DNA of 49,474 nucleotides from Pseudomonas sp. ACM7 (lineage in GTDB: Bacteria > Pseudomonadota > Gammaproteobacteria > Pseudomonadales > Pseudomonadaceae), in the NCBI RefSeq assembly GCF_004136015.1, contig NZ_CP024866.1, positions 3,718,454-3,767,927 on the forward strand, in the 5' to 3' direction. How positions within the stretch are numbered: the stretch's first letter is position 1; each line of letters starts with the position of its first letter. Below the pieces are notes generated by a model. That model searched no databases. It was not told the DNA's origin and saw only the letters and a program-made list of their open reading frames with translations. Below are positions 1 through 7,666 of this stretch, one piece after another. A program made the translations under genes and the position numbers.

Positions 1-48
1 CTGCGTCGTCTGGCGACAATGGAAGCGGCCCTCAACGAGGGCACGTAA
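1..48 (+). CDS. C-terminal 15 codons of a probable intron-encoded reverse transcriptase/maturase
   Basis: An open frame enters at base 1 and reads LRRLATMEAALNEGT before TAA at 46-48. It is too short to show any domain. The call rests only on position: group II intron proteins are encoded in domain IV, upstream of domains V and VI, and those domains are recognisable at 225-297. It could be another protein if the intron lacks an ORF. Partial at the 5' end. Confidence 0.4.
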   Translation: MRRLATMEAALNEGT

Positions 49-224
49 CTTGATGCGCCTGGGGCTTAGCGAAGCTCGCGCCTGCAAATCAGCCTTCAAT
101 GGCCGAGGCCCATGGTGGAGCTCAGGCGCATCTCATATGAATCAGGCGCTGCCGAAGAAACTATGGGGTCAGCTTGGGTTAGTTTCGGTACTGGATACGA
201 TAAACCGGCTTAGCCGCATAGCTT

Positions 225-297
225 GAACCGCCGTATACGGATCCGTACGTACGGTGGTGTGAGAGGACGGCGGCTGTAAAGCCGCCTCCTACTCGAT
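225..297 (+). ncRNA. Group II intron catalytic domain V and branch-point domain VI
   Basis: Domain V is the hairpin from about 225 to 258: ACCGCCGTA (227-235) pairs with TACGGTGGT (250-258) around an inner TACG/CGTA stem, with a two-base bulge on the 3' side, the standard shape of this domain. Domain VI follows at 261-294: GAG-AGGA-GGCGGC pairs with GCCGCC-TCCT-CTC and leaves a single bulged A at 291, the expected branch point, six bases before the intron end. Both hairpins are seen directly in the sequence; the assignment follows from knowledge of the ribozyme family. Confidence 0.75.
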
Positions 298-420
298 TGA
301 CTCGTAAATTTGTGTAACTTCTTCCTTTCCCCCCGAACCCCAGCAGGTCAGTGTAGAAGTACGACACGGGCAGTCAGTATCGCCGGTGTAAACTAAGGGC
401 AGTCACTAGGGGAGAAAAGC

Positions 421-495
421 GTGAAATATAGAACAGTATTGTTGTTCAGTCTTGCGCTTATATGGCCCCAGGCGCCGGAGAAGGTTCGCCCATGA
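421..495 (+). CDS. Possible 24-residue small ORF coupled to the CbiM-like gene
   Basis: A GTG at 421 sits six bases after a strong Shine-Dalgarno-like AGGGGAG (408-414). The frame reads MKYRTVLLFSLALIWPQAPE and four more residues, a basic start and a hydrophobic stretch like a signal peptide or single membrane segment, then stops at TGA 493-495. That stop overlaps the ATG at 492 of the next gene (ATGA), the arrangement used for translational coupling. I recognise no family. It may be a coupling leader ORF, a real small membrane peptide, or the remnant of a gene damaged near the intron insertion. Confidence 0.35.
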   Translation: MKYRTVLLFSLALIWPQAPEKVRP

Positions 496-1181
496 TCGGT
501 GCCGAACTGCTGTCATCGCAAAGCCTCACAGTGGGTTGGCTGATTTACGTGCCGGTGATGATCTGGGCAGTCTGTCGAGCATCGTGGGTCGAACTGTTCA
601 GCGACAGTCGCCGCCAGCATCTGTTGTTTGGCACGGTGTTCGCGCTGTTCATGCTCTGGCTGGTGCGACAAGACTTCGACACCGGCGTGTCCTACCACTT
701 TATCGGCATGACCGCCGTGACCCTGTTGCTCGACTGGCCGCTGGCGATTGTCGGCGGGTTGGTCGCGCAAGCGGGACTAGTACTGCTCGGGCGGCAAGAT
801 CTGGCGGCGATGGGGGTCAACGGCGCGCTGCTGATTCTGCTGCCGGTGCTGGTCACCGAGTGCTGCGCCATCCTGGTGGAGCGAGCGCAACCACGTAATC
901 CCTTTGTGTATATCTTCGTGTCCGGGTTTTTTGCAGCGGCGCTGTCGGCGTTGCTGTGTCTGCTGCTGGCGCTGTGGTTGCTGTGGTTCGACGAACGTTT
1001 CGCCATGCCGTATTGGCTGGAAGATTTTGTCGGTTATCTGTGGCTGTTGATTTTCCCGGAAGCGTTCATCAACGGCATGGTGGTCAGCGCACTGGTGGTG
1101 TTTTGCCCCGAGTGGCTGGAGACGTTCAATCGTACGCGCTACCTTTCGGCGCCCTGGAAAGACGACGATCCCAAATCTTGA
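492..1181 (+). CDS. CbiM-like / energy-coupling factor permease-type membrane protein
   Basis: A protein of 229 residues with about six hydrophobic segments, resembling the short integral membrane proteins annotated in Pseudomonas as energy-coupling factor transporter permease (CbiM family), whose classical members carry the membrane part of cobalt or nickel importers. No ATPase or other transporter subunit lies next to it, so substrate and function are unproven. The start at 492 is chosen over an upstream ATG at 462 because GGAGAAGG (477-484) lies eight bases before it and its first residues begin a normal membrane protein. It overlaps the small ORF upstream by four bases. As I recall, synteny with P. 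aeruginosa places a similar protein upstream of yacG-coaE-pilD. Confidence 0.6.
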   Translation: MIGAELLSSQSLTVGWLIYVPVMIWAVCRASWVELFSDSRRQHLLFGTVFALFMLWLVRQDFDTGVSYHFIGMTAVTLLLDWPLAIVGGLVAQAGLVLLGRQDLAAMGVNGALLILLPVLVTECCAILVERAQPRNPFVYIFVSGFFAAALSALLCLLLALWLLWFDERFAMPYWLEDFVGYLWLLIFPEAFINGMVVSALVVFCPEWLETFNRTRYLSAPWKDDDPKS

Positions 1182-1244
1182 TCCACATCAAAGGCAAAAA
1201 TCGCTCACGAATCCATGCTCTGGAAAACCTTCAGGAGCATCGAA

Positions 1245-1460
1245 ATGAGTGTCTACGAATGGGCAAGGCAGGAGTTGCGTCAGAGTCTGGATGGGGCGCA
1301 GGAAGTGGGGTTTGATCCGGGGTTGAGCCTGCGCGCCTTGCTCAGTGCAGTGGTGCAACAGAGCAAGGCAGTGCGCAGCGCCGAAGACCTGGCCGATGAG
1401 TTGCGTTTTCTTGCGGAAAACCTCGATGACAGCCAGGACTACGGTTTCATGCGGCCTTGA
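1245..1460 (+). CDS. Small conserved hypothetical protein (71 aa)
   Basis: The start MSVYEWARQE is preceded by AGGAG at 1232-1236, nine bases upstream. The product is a small acidic, mostly helical soluble protein without cysteines, signal peptide or membrane segments. A protein of this type sits beside yacG in other pseudomonads, and the gene here converges on yacG with only three bases between the stop codons. I recognise no functional domain. The earlier ATG at 1215 lacks a ribosome binding site and is not preferred. Confidence 0.7.
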   Translation: MSVYEWARQELRQSLDGAQEVGFDPGLSLRALLSAVVQQSKAVRSAEDLADELRFLAENLDDSQDYGFMRP

Positions 1461-1463
1461 AGA

Positions 1464-1664
1464 TCAGTGACGCGGGTCGAAGTCTTCGCTGAACAGTTCG
1501 TCTTCGGCATCCGGGCTGACCGGAATCTTGTGTTCTTCCGAAGCCCAGGCGCCCAGGTCGATCAGTTTGCAACGGTCCGAACAAAACGGCCGGAAGGTGC
1601 TTTCTGGGCTCCATTCAACAGGGGCGCCGCAGGTTGGGCATTCGACGGTTGGGGGTTGGCTCAT
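1464..1664 (-). CDS. yacG: DNA gyrase inhibitor / zinc-binding protein YacG
   Basis: A 66-residue protein with the YacG zinc-binding pattern: Cys9-x2-Cys12 (CPTC) and Cys28-x3-Cys32 (CSDRC), followed by the conserved [10 protein letters not shown] segment and an acidic tail. In E. coli YacG binds GyrB and inhibits gyrase DNA binding; a role here is inferred from the family. It is the last gene of a pilB-pilC-pilD-coaE-yacG run and overlaps the end of coaE by four bases, so it is probably translated from the same message. Confidence 0.9.
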   Translation of the reverse strand: MSQPPTVECPTCGAPVEWSPESTFRPFCSDRCKLIDLGAWASEEHKIPVSPDAEDELFSEDFDPRH

Positions 1665-2284
1665 GACTGGCCTCCACGCAAAGTAAGGTAAAAGTGATGC
1701 AGGCGTTCAACCTCGCTGTGCAGCCAGGCGAGGTCGCGGTCGTTGACCACCACATCGTTGGCGTGGCTCACGCGGTCCTGTCGGCTGGACTGGGCCTTGA
1801 GGATCGCCTGGACCTGTTGCTCGCTGGTCTGGTCACGCTGCAGGGTGCGCTCGATCTGTAGTTGTTCCGGGGCATCGATCACCAGAACCCGTTGGGTCAT
1901 GGCGTACTGCCCGGACTCGATCAGCAGCGGCGAAACCAGAATCGCGTAAGGCGATTGTGCCTTGGCCAGATGATCGGCGATTTCCTTGGCGATCAACGGA
2001 TGCAGTAGCGCTTCGAGCCAGCGGCGTTCGTCTGGCACTTCGAAGATCAGTTTACGCAACGCCGCGCGATCCAGCTGCCCGTCGGCTTGCAATACGCCGG
2101 GGCCGAAGTGTTCGGCGATCCTGGCCAGCGCCGGGCGCCCCGGTTCCACCACCCAGCGCGCTGCGTGATCGGCGTCCACCACGTGCACGCCCAGATCGAT
2201 GAAGTGCCGGGCAGCCGCGCTTTTGCCGCTGCCGATGCCGCCGGTCAGGCCGAGAATCCAGGGTTTTTCCACAGGGGTATTCAT
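1661..2284 (-). CDS. coaE: Dephospho-CoA kinase
   Basis: CoaE phosphorylates the 3' hydroxyl of dephospho-CoA with ATP, the last step of coenzyme A synthesis, in the cytoplasm. The P-loop GGIGSGKS is at about residues 15-22 and the family [10 protein letters not shown] motif follows. Length from the chosen start (MNTPVEKPW) is 207 residues, normal for the family. This start gives a four-base ATGA overlap with the pilD stop, as in other pseudomonads; an ATG seven codons upstream would lie inside pilD. Pantothenate genes panBCD occur elsewhere in this window (17.1-19.4 kb), but not in the same operon. Confidence 0.95.
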   Translation of the reverse strand: MNTPVEKPWILGLTGGIGSGKSAAARHFIDLGVHVVDADHAARWVVEPGRPALARIAEHFGPGVLQADGQLDRAALRKLIFEVPDERRWLEALLHPLIAKEIADHLAKAQSPYAILVSPLLIESGQYAMTQRVLVIDAPEQLQIERTLQRDQTSEQQVQAILKAQSSRQDRVSHANDVVVNDRDLAWLHSEVERLHHFYLTLRGGQS

Positions 2285-3153
2285 TTCAAACCGACAAACT
2301 GCCAATAGAAGTCGGTTATTTGACCACCCCAGAGCAAGGCAATCCAGCCGGCAATTGCCAGAAAGGGTCCGAAGGGGATCGGCGTGGAGGTTTTCGCCTT
2401 GCGCAGGCGCAGTAAAATCACGCCGACAACGGCGCCCACCATCGACGATAACAGGATGGTCAGTGGCAAGATCTGCCAGCCACCCCAGGCGCCGAACATC
2501 GCTAACAGCTTGAAATCACCGTGGCCCATGCCGTCTTTGCCGGTGATCAGCTTGAACAGCCAGAACACCGACCACAACGCAATATAGCCGGCCACCGCGC
2601 CCCACAACGCTTCATGCAAGGACACGAAAAGTCCGAAGCTGTTGACGATCAGCCCCAGCCATATCAGCGGCAGCACCAGCACATCCGGCAGCAGTTGGTG
2701 CTCGGCGTCGATCAGGCTCATCGTCAGCAACCCCCAGCTCAGGAGCAGCGCCATGCAGGCCTGCCAGCCGAAACCGAAATGCCAGGCGATAAACGCCGAA
2801 AGCAGACCGCAGGCCAGTTCGGTCAGCGGGTAGCGTTTGCTGATGGCTGCCGTGCAGTTCGAGCATCGACCCCGTAAGAGCAGATAACTGAGCACCGGAA
2901 TATTTTCCCAGGCGCGGATTTGATGGCCGCAATGTGGGCACTGGGAATGGGGCAGCATCAGGTTGAAGGTCGATAGCGGTGTTTCGCCTGGCAAGCCCAA
3001 CACTTCACGAGCCTCCTCACGCCATTCGCGGTCAAGCATTTTTGGCAGGCGCCAGACCACCACGTTGAGAAAGCTGCCAATCAGCAGGCCGACCAACATG
3101 GCTGAGATTACGAAGGTCAACGGGTAGAGGGTCAGAATGTCGTTCAAGGGCAT
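2281..3153 (-). CDS. pilD: Type IV prepilin leader peptidase / N-methyltransferase PilD
   Basis: PilD is an inner-membrane aspartic protease. It cleaves the short leader of type IV prepilins and type II secretion pseudopilins and methylates the new N-terminal Phe. The 290-residue protein shows the cytoplasmic zinc-type Cys quartet at 72, 75, 97 and 100, and the two catalytic aspartates Asp149 (SLIDAEH) and Asp213 (GMGHGDFK). Several membrane helices follow. The start [10 protein letters not shown] directly follows the pilC stop with one base between; the longer frame to 3222 would run into pilC. Its likely substrate PilA is encoded at 6301-6711. Confidence 0.96.
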   Translation of the reverse strand: MPLNDILTLYPLTFVISAMLVGLLIGSFLNVVVWRLPKMLDREWREEAREVLGLPGETPLSTFNLMLPHSQCPHCGHQIRAWENIPVLSYLLLRGRCSNCTAAISKRYPLTELACGLLSAFIAWHFGFGWQACMALLLSWGLLTMSLIDAEHQLLPDVLVLPLIWLGLIVNSFGLFVSLHEALWGAVAGYIALWSVFWLFKLITGKDGMGHGDFKLLAMFGAWGGWQILPLTILLSSMVGAVVGVILLRLRKAKTSTPIPFGPFLAIAGWIALLWGGQITDFYWQFVGLK

Positions 3154-3154
3154 G

Positions 3155-4372
3155 TCAGATCGCTGAGCCAAGTTGGAAGATGGGCAGGTACATCGCAACC
3201 ACCAGACCACCGACGATAACACCCAGCACCACCATGATGAACGGCTCCATCAGGCTGGTGAGGTTATCGACCATATTATCCACTTCGTCCTCGTAGAAGC
3301 TCGCGACTTTGTCGAGCATGTCGTCCAGCGCGCCGGACTCTTCGCCAATGGCGGTCATCTGAATCGCCATGTTGGGAAAGATACCGGAGGTGCGCATGGA
3401 AAAATTCAGCTGCATGCCGGTGGATACGTCCTGCTTGATGCGCAGCACCGCACGTTTGAACACGATATTGCCGGTCGCGCCGGCCACCGAATCCAGAGCT
3501 TCCACCAGCGGCACTCCGGCAGCGAAGGTGGTCGACAGGGTGCGGGCGTAACGGGCCACCGCAGACTTGTACATCAACGTGCCAATCAACGGCAGTTTCA
3601 GCAACCAGGTGTCCATCCAGTCCCGAAAGCCCTGAGACGTTTTAAAGGCGTGGCGCACGCCGAAGATGGCCGCGATCAGCACGCCAAGCATCGCCCACCA
3701 CCAGTCCTGCATGAATTCCGAGAGGCCGATGACCATCACCGTGAAGGCTGGTAATTCGGCGCCAAACCCTTTGAATACCGATTCGAACTGCGGCACCACT
3801 TTGACCAGCAGAATCCCGGTCACAATGATCGCGACGAACACCACTGCCAGTGGGTAGGTCATGGCTTTCTTGATCTTGGCTTTGAGGCTTTCGCTCTTTT
3901 CCTTATAGGTCGCCACTCTCTCCAACAGGGTATCGAGGGCACCGGCCTGCTCGCCGGCATCGACCAGGTTGCAGTAGAGCTCATCGAAATACTGAGGCTT
4001 TTTGCGCAGGGAAGCGGCGAAGCTGTTACCCGCCGCGACTTCCTGTTTTACCTCGTCTATCAGTGTGCGCATGGCCGGGTTATCGAAGCCTTCACCGATG
4101 ATGTCGAAGGACTGCAACAGCGGTACGCCGGCTTTCATCATGGTCGCCATCTGCCGGGTGAACAGGGCAATGTCCTGGGCCTTGATGCGCTTGCCCAGGT
4201 TGAAAATCGAGGTGGACTTCTTGCGCACCTTGCCGGGGTTGATGCCCTGCTTGCGCAACTGGGCCTTGATCAACGCCGGGCTCTGACCGCTCAACTCTCC
4301 CGTCACTTTGGTGCCTTTGCGGTCTGTACCTTCCCAGGCGTAGACGCTGATTTTTGCTGCTTTGACCGCCAT
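3155..4372 (-). CDS. pilC: Type IV pilus inner-membrane platform protein PilC
   Basis: PilC is the polytopic inner-membrane platform that couples the cytoplasmic ATPases to pilin insertion. The 405-residue protein contains two tandem T2SSF domains, roughly residues 70-195 and 275-395, each ending in long hydrophobic helices (for example the segment around 170-190 and the C-terminal one before the last 20 residues). The FTRQMATMMKAGVPLLQS stretch is typical of GspF/PilC proteins. It lies two bases after the pilB stop and one base before pilD, so a pilBCD operon is likely. Confidence 0.96.
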   Translation of the reverse strand: MAVKAAKISVYAWEGTDRKGTKVTGELSGQSPALIKAQLRKQGINPGKVRKKSTSIFNLGKRIKAQDIALFTRQMATMMKAGVPLLQSFDIIGEGFDNPAMRTLIDEVKQEVAAGNSFAASLRKKPQYFDELYCNLVDAGEQAGALDTLLERVATYKEKSESLKAKIKKAMTYPLAVVFVAIIVTGILLVKVVPQFESVFKGFGAELPAFTVMVIGLSEFMQDWWWAMLGVLIAAIFGVRHAFKTSQGFRDWMDTWLLKLPLIGTLMYKSAVARYARTLSTTFAAGVPLVEALDSVAGATGNIVFKRAVLRIKQDVSTGMQLNFSMRTSGIFPNMAIQMTAIGEESGALDDMLDKVASFYEDEVDNMVDNLTSLMEPFIMVVLGVIVGGLVVAMYLPIFQLGSAI

Positions 4373-4374
4373 AT

Positions 4375-6075
4375 TCAGTCCTTGGTGACCCGGTTGATTT
4401 CTTCAAGGCTGGTGATGCCTTGCATGGCCTTGAGCAGGCCCGACGTCCGCAGGTCGTTGAAGCCGTCTTTACGCATCTGGATGTCGATTTCCAGTGAGTT
4501 GCCTTCGGCCATGATCAGCCGTTGCAGGTCCGGGGTATTCTTCACCACTTCATAAATCCCTACTCGCCCTTTGTAACCGTTGTTGCAGTGATCGCAACCG
4601 ACTGGCTCATAGATCGTGAATGAGCCGATCCGTTCCTCGGGGAAGCCTTCCTTGAGCAGCGCCTCCCGGGGAATCTCGATGGGTTTCTTGCAATGGCTGC
4701 ATAGCTTGCGTGCCAGGCGCTGGGCAATGATCAGGCTGATCGAGGTGGCAATGTTGAAACCCGCAATGCCCATGTTGTGCAGGCGAGTCAGGGTTTCGGC
4801 GGCGCTGTTGGTGTGCAGGGTCGACAGCACCAGGTGACCGGTCTGGGCCGCTTTAATGGCGATTTCGGCGGTTTCGAGGTCGCGGATCTCACCGACCATG
4901 ATCACGTCCGGGTCCTGTCGCAGAAATGAGCGCAGCGCCTGGGCGAAGTCCATTCCCTGCTTGGGATTGACGTTGACCTGGTTGATGCCTTCCATGTTGA
5001 TCTCCACCGGGTCTTCGGCGGTGGAGATGTTGATGTCCACGGTGTTGAGAATGTTCAGCCCGGTGTAGAGCGACACGGTCTTGCCCGAGCCGGTCGGCCC
5101 GGTCACCAGAATCATCCCCTGTGGCTGCTTGAGGGCGGCCATGTACAGGTCTTTCTGGTCCGGCTCATAGCCGAGGGCGTCGATGCCCATTTGAGCGCTG
5201 GACGGGTCGAGGATCCGGATTACCACTTTCTCGCCCCATAGGGTCGGCAGGGTGTTGACCCGGAAGTCGATGGACTTGCTCTTGGACAGGCGCATCTTGA
5301 TCCGCCCGTCCTGGGGCCGACGCCGTTCCGAGATGTCGAGACTGGCCATGACTTTCAGTCGCGAGGCGATGCGGTTGGCCAGTTGAATCGGCGGTTTGGC
5401 GACTTCACGCAGCATGCCGTCGGTGCGCATCCGCACGCGGTAGGTTTTTTCGTAGGGCTCGAAATGCAGGTCGGAAGAGCCGCTCTTGATCGCGTCGAGC
5501 AACATCTTGTGGACGAAGCGCACCACGGGTGCGTCGTCGGCGTCTTGTCCGCCAATGGAATCCTGTTTGTTGTCATCGATCGACTCGATGTCCACACCAT
5601 CAAGGTCGACATCGGCCATGTCTTCCAGGCCGGTGCTAGGGCTGTCGAAGAATTTTTCGATGGCATCGGTGAGCTTGTCGTCTTCAACCAGAATGGCTTC
5701 GGTATTGAGCCCGGTGCTGAACTGGATGTCATTGATGGCCTGGTGATTGGTCGGGTCGGAAACGCCCACGAACAGTTTGTTGCCGCGTCGCCAGAGGGGC
5801 AAGGCGTGGTGCTGGCGGATCAGTTTCTCGCTGACCAGACCCTTGGGTTGGGTTTCCTTGTCCAGGCAGTTGAGGTCGAGCAAGGTCATGCCGAAGTGTT
5901 CCGACGCGATCTCGGCGACCAGGCGGCTTTTCACCAGCTTGTTCTGCACCAAATAGGTGACTAGCGGGGTTTTATCACGTTGGGCTTGCTGATACGCCTG
6001 TTGCGCGCTTTTGTCAGTGAGCAGTTCGGCCAGGACCAATTGCTTGGTCAGACCGCTAAGGGCGATGTCATTCAT
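4375..6075 (-). CDS. pilB: Type IV pilus assembly ATPase PilB
   Basis: PilB is the hexameric extension ATPase that drives pilus polymerisation. The 566-residue protein has an N-terminal T2SSE/MshEN-type domain (about 40-150) and a C-terminal AAA domain with Walker A GPTGSGKT at 326-333, Walker B region VIMVGEIRD at 391-399 and His box at about 414-421. Cys459/Cys462 and Cys494/Cys497 form the expected tetracysteine zinc site. First gene of pilBCD, divergent from pilA as in P. aeruginosa. No retraction ATPase pilT is present in the window. Confidence 0.97.
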   Translation of the reverse strand: MNDIALSGLTKQLVLAELLTDKSAQQAYQQAQRDKTPLVTYLVQNKLVKSRLVAEIASEHFGMTLLDLNCLDKETQPKGLVSEKLIRQHHALPLWRRGNKLFVGVSDPTNHQAINDIQFSTGLNTEAILVEDDKLTDAIEKFFDSPSTGLEDMADVDLDGVDIESIDDNKQDSIGGQDADDAPVVRFVHKMLLDAIKSGSSDLHFEPYEKTYRVRMRTDGMLREVAKPPIQLANRIASRLKVMASLDISERRRPQDGRIKMRLSKSKSIDFRVNTLPTLWGEKVVIRILDPSSAQMGIDALGYEPDQKDLYMAALKQPQGMILVTGPTGSGKTVSLYTGLNILNTVDINISTAEDPVEINMEGINQVNVNPKQGMDFAQALRSFLRQDPDVIMVGEIRDLETAEIAIKAAQTGHLVLSTLHTNSAAETLTRLHNMGIAGFNIATSISLIIAQRLARKLCSHCKKPIEIPREALLKEGFPEERIGSFTIYEPVGCDHCNNGYKGRVGIYEVVKNTPDLQRLIMAEGNSLEIDIQMRKDGFNDLRTSGLLKAMQGITSLEEINRVTKD

Positions 6076-6157
6076 TGGGATTCCAAGCGCAGACAGTTCA
6101 TGACTTATAGCCTAGTCAAGCGGAGGAACCAAACCAGCGACGTTCAGGTGACAAAAA

Positions 6158-6202
6158 GTGTCAGATAGTGCGGATTCTGGGGGTGGGAAAGGGGTTTGTG
6201 TC
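6158..6202 (+). promoter_or_regulatory. Candidate PilR sites upstream of pilA
   Basis: Two GTGTC pentamers occur at 6158-6162 and 6198-6202, exactly 40 bp apart (about four helical turns), 36-76 bp upstream of the -24 element of the pilA promoter. PilR in P. aeruginosa is reported to bind repeated (C/G)TGTC motifs upstream of pilA, so these are plausible activator sites. The motif is short and would occur often by chance; pilS and pilR themselves are not in this window. Confidence 0.4.
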
Positions 6203-6235
6203 GCTCGCACGCCCCGCCAACACGGGGTGTAGGGC

Positions 6236-6253
6236 TTGGCATGGGCTGTGCTG
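6236..6253 (+). promoter_or_regulatory. Sigma-54 promoter of pilA
   Basis: The segment CTTGGCATGGGCTGTGCTG has the invariant GG at 6238-6239 and GC at 6250-6251 with exactly ten bases between, matching the -24/-12 architecture. Transcription should start near 6262-6263, giving a leader of about 39 bases before the pilA ATG. pilA in P. aeruginosa is known to depend on RpoN and PilR. Confidence 0.8.
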
Positions 6254-6300
6254 CGGCTAATTCAGATCATGAGATTTCGACTCATGCATGGAGCTTGTCT

Positions 6301-6711
6301 ATGAATACTCAGAAAGGTTTTACCCTGATCGAACTGTTGATCGTGGTGGCGATCATCGGGATTCTGGCGACGGTTGCGCTACCGCAATATTCGAAGTATC
6401 AAACGCGGGCGAAAGTAACCGCAGGTCTTGCTGAAATATCGGCACTGAAGGTCTCTTACGAAGACATTATCAATCAAGGTAACGCCCCCACCCTCGCTCT
6501 GATCGGCGTTGCCGCGACCACAGGTAATTGCACGATTGCGGTGGCGGGCACCGCCGCTACCGGTGTTGGCAGCATTGGCTGCACGATCCTCAATGCAAAC
6601 GGTCAGGTGGCCGGCAAGACCATTACGCTTGCACGCACGCTTGACGGTGGCTGGACTTGCACCTCGACGGTACCCAAAGAGTACGCGCCTAATGGTTGCC
6701 CTGGCGTCTGA
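6301..6711 (+). CDS. pilA: Type IV major pilin PilA (class IVa prepilin)
   Basis: The pilus structural subunit. The 136-residue precursor starts MNTQKG, a six-residue leader, with the PilD cut before [12 protein letters not shown]; mature Phe1 and Glu5 are present, followed by the long hydrophobic assembly helix. Four cysteines occur (77, 94, 120, 133 in the precursor); Cys120 and Cys133 can form the C-terminal D-loop disulfide typical of pilins, and Cys77/Cys94 may form a second. The ATG at 6301 is preceded by GGAG at 6290-6293 and is required for a correct class IVa leader, so upstream in-frame starts are rejected. Divergent from pilB; followed by a strong terminator. Confidence 0.95.
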   Translation: MNTQKGFTLIELLIVVAIIGILATVALPQYSKYQTRAKVTAGLAEISALKVSYEDIINQGNAPTLALIGVAATTGNCTIAVAGTAATGVGSIGCTILNANGQVAGKTITLARTLDGGWTCTSTVPKEYAPNGCPGV

Positions 6712-6731
6712 TCCAATTCCAAGTCTGTCCC

Positions 6732-6765
6732 ATGCCCCGCGATTCACAACGCGGGGCATTTTTTT
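6732..6765 (+). terminator. Rho-independent terminator of pilA
   Basis: A perfect 9-bp stem, ATGCCCCGC (6732-6740) with GCGGGGCAT (6751-6759), encloses a ten-base loop and runs into seven T residues, 20 bases after the pilA stop. Confidence 0.92.
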
Positions 6766-6869
6766 GTTCGTCATTTGAGGGGTCGATTCAAATAATCAAG
6801 AAAATCCCGACATTTCATGGCCTTAGGCCTGCGACAAAACCCGCAACTTGCATGTAGAGAATCTCGCAG

Positions 6870-6886
6870 TCATGCATTTTGCATGA
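6870..6886. repeat. Short inverted repeat upstream of the BON gene promoter
   Basis: TCATGCA and TGCATGA, seven-base perfect arms separated by three T residues, centred about 73 bp upstream of the -24 element at 6951. A related TTGCATGTA lies at 6848-6856. The position would suit an upstream activator site; this is inference. The rest of 6766-6948 shows nothing else that I recognise. Confidence 0.4.
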
Positions 6887-6948
6887 TTTCGGAAACCCCC
6901 TGTTTTTATAAGATACTGATTTATAACGGTTTATTGCTTGGCTGAAAG

Positions 6949-6965
6949 TTGGCACAGCGTTCGCA
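6949..6965 (+). promoter_or_regulatory. Sigma-54 promoter of the BON-domain gene
   Basis: TTGGCACAGCGTTCGCA has GG at 6951-6952 and GC at 6963-6964, exactly ten bases apart, and an almost consensus -24 box (TTGGCAC). The -12 half (TTCGCA) differs from TTTGCA by one base. The start site would be near 6975, giving a leader of about 55 bases. Confidence 0.65.
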
Positions 6966-7029
6966 ATATCTCCAGTAACCCTGCTGACAAGACACGCAGC
7001 AGACTTTATGAAAAACAGGAGTTACTCGT

Positions 7030-7383
7030 ATGAAGAAGTTCGCTATCGCTGCCGCTACTGCTACCGCGCTGACCCTGACCATGGCCAACGCTGCATTTGC
7101 ACAGACCACCACCACCCAAGCCCCGATGACTCTGGCGGCGGGTGAAATGACTAAGGCTAAAGAATCCACTTCCGATACCTGGATCACTACCAAAGTCAAA
7201 GCAGACCTGGTGACTGAAAAAGGCATTCCTGGTACCGACATTAAAGTCGAAACCAACAAAGGCGTTGTGTCCCTGTCGTCCACCGTTGCGGTGACCGACG
7301 CTCAGAAAACCACCGCAGTGGCCATCGCCAAGAAAATCAAAGGCGTCAAAGCGGTCTCCGCTGACGGCCTGAAAGCCGAGTAA
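7030..7383 (+). CDS. Periplasmic BON-domain protein (OsmY-like)
   Basis: A 117-residue secreted protein. Residues 1-24 form a Sec signal peptide ending ANAAFA before QTT. A Thr-rich linker is followed by one BON domain (about 48-115), seen in the pattern TWITTKVKADLV, a central GVVSLSSTV and the closing KIKGVKAVS. BON proteins such as OsmY act in envelope stress and are thought to bind phospholipid surfaces; the role here is inferred. The ATG has AGGAG at 7017-7021 nine bases before it. It appears to be driven by a sigma-54 promoter, which is unusual for this family. Confidence 0.85.
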   Translation: MKKFAIAAATATALTLTMANAAFAQTTTTQAPMTLAAGEMTKAKESTSDTWITTKVKADLVTEKGIPGTDIKVETNKGVVSLSSTVAVTDAQKTTAVAIAKKIKGVKAVSADGLKAE

Positions 7384-7489
7384 GGCAAGACTTCTCGCCT
7401 GGACTGGGAGAAGGCGCGGCAGGCGGGCCGAGCAATACGTCAGCCGCTTCTGGAGAGTTCATGCGAAAGGCCATAAGGATGTGGCCATT

Positions 7490-7526
7490 ACAGGCCCCGG
7501 CATTCGTGTCGGGGCCTGTTCTATTT
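7490..7526 (+). terminator. Probable rho-independent terminator
   Basis: ACAGGCCCCG (7490-7499) and CGGGGCCTGT (7510-7519) form a perfect ten-base stem with a ten-base loop, followed by a T-rich TCTATTT. It lies 107 bases after the BON stop codon; no gene intervenes, so it most likely ends that transcript. Confidence 0.7.
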
Positions 7527-7543
7527 GGGTCAAGGCAAAGCAC

Positions 7544-7635
7544 ATGTGGGAGCGGGCTTGCTCGCGAACGCGTCGTGTCAGCCAACATAAATGTTGAATG
7601 ATCAACCGCATTCGCGAGCAAGCCCGCTCCCACAT
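7544..7635. repeat. REPIN (pair of inverted REP sequences), GTGG family
   Basis: Two REP arms in inverted orientation: GTGGGAGCGGGCTTGCTCGC on the left and its complement on the right, ending in CCCACAT. The roughly 40-base spacer contains TGTCAGCCAACATAAATGTT and GAATGA, a core seen in the other copies. Such units are mobilised in trans by RAYT transposases; no RAYT gene is in this window. Confidence 0.93.
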
Positions 7636-7666
7636 TAAATTGTGCCCACATAAGATAGTGGTGAGT

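Larger units (their letters stand above)
1..297 (+). mobile_element. 3' end of a bacterial group II intron (5' part lies outside the window)
   Basis: The sequence up to about 297 ends in a group II intron domain V and domain VI. A stop codon at 46-48 closes a reading frame that is probably the C-terminus of the intron-encoded reverse transcriptase/maturase, as expected for an ORF in domain IV. Between it and domain V are complementary arms (about 52-65 and 120-133), consistent with the distal part of domain IV. The junction with host DNA is placed after the terminal CGAT at 294-297. The 5' half cannot be seen, so it is unknown whether the element is complete or mobile. Confidence 0.72.

Noticed and set aside
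7461..7604. Frame of about 47 codons with a possible ribosome binding site (GGAGAG)
   Set aside because: It runs through a terminator stem and into a REPIN, with no recognisable protein features.
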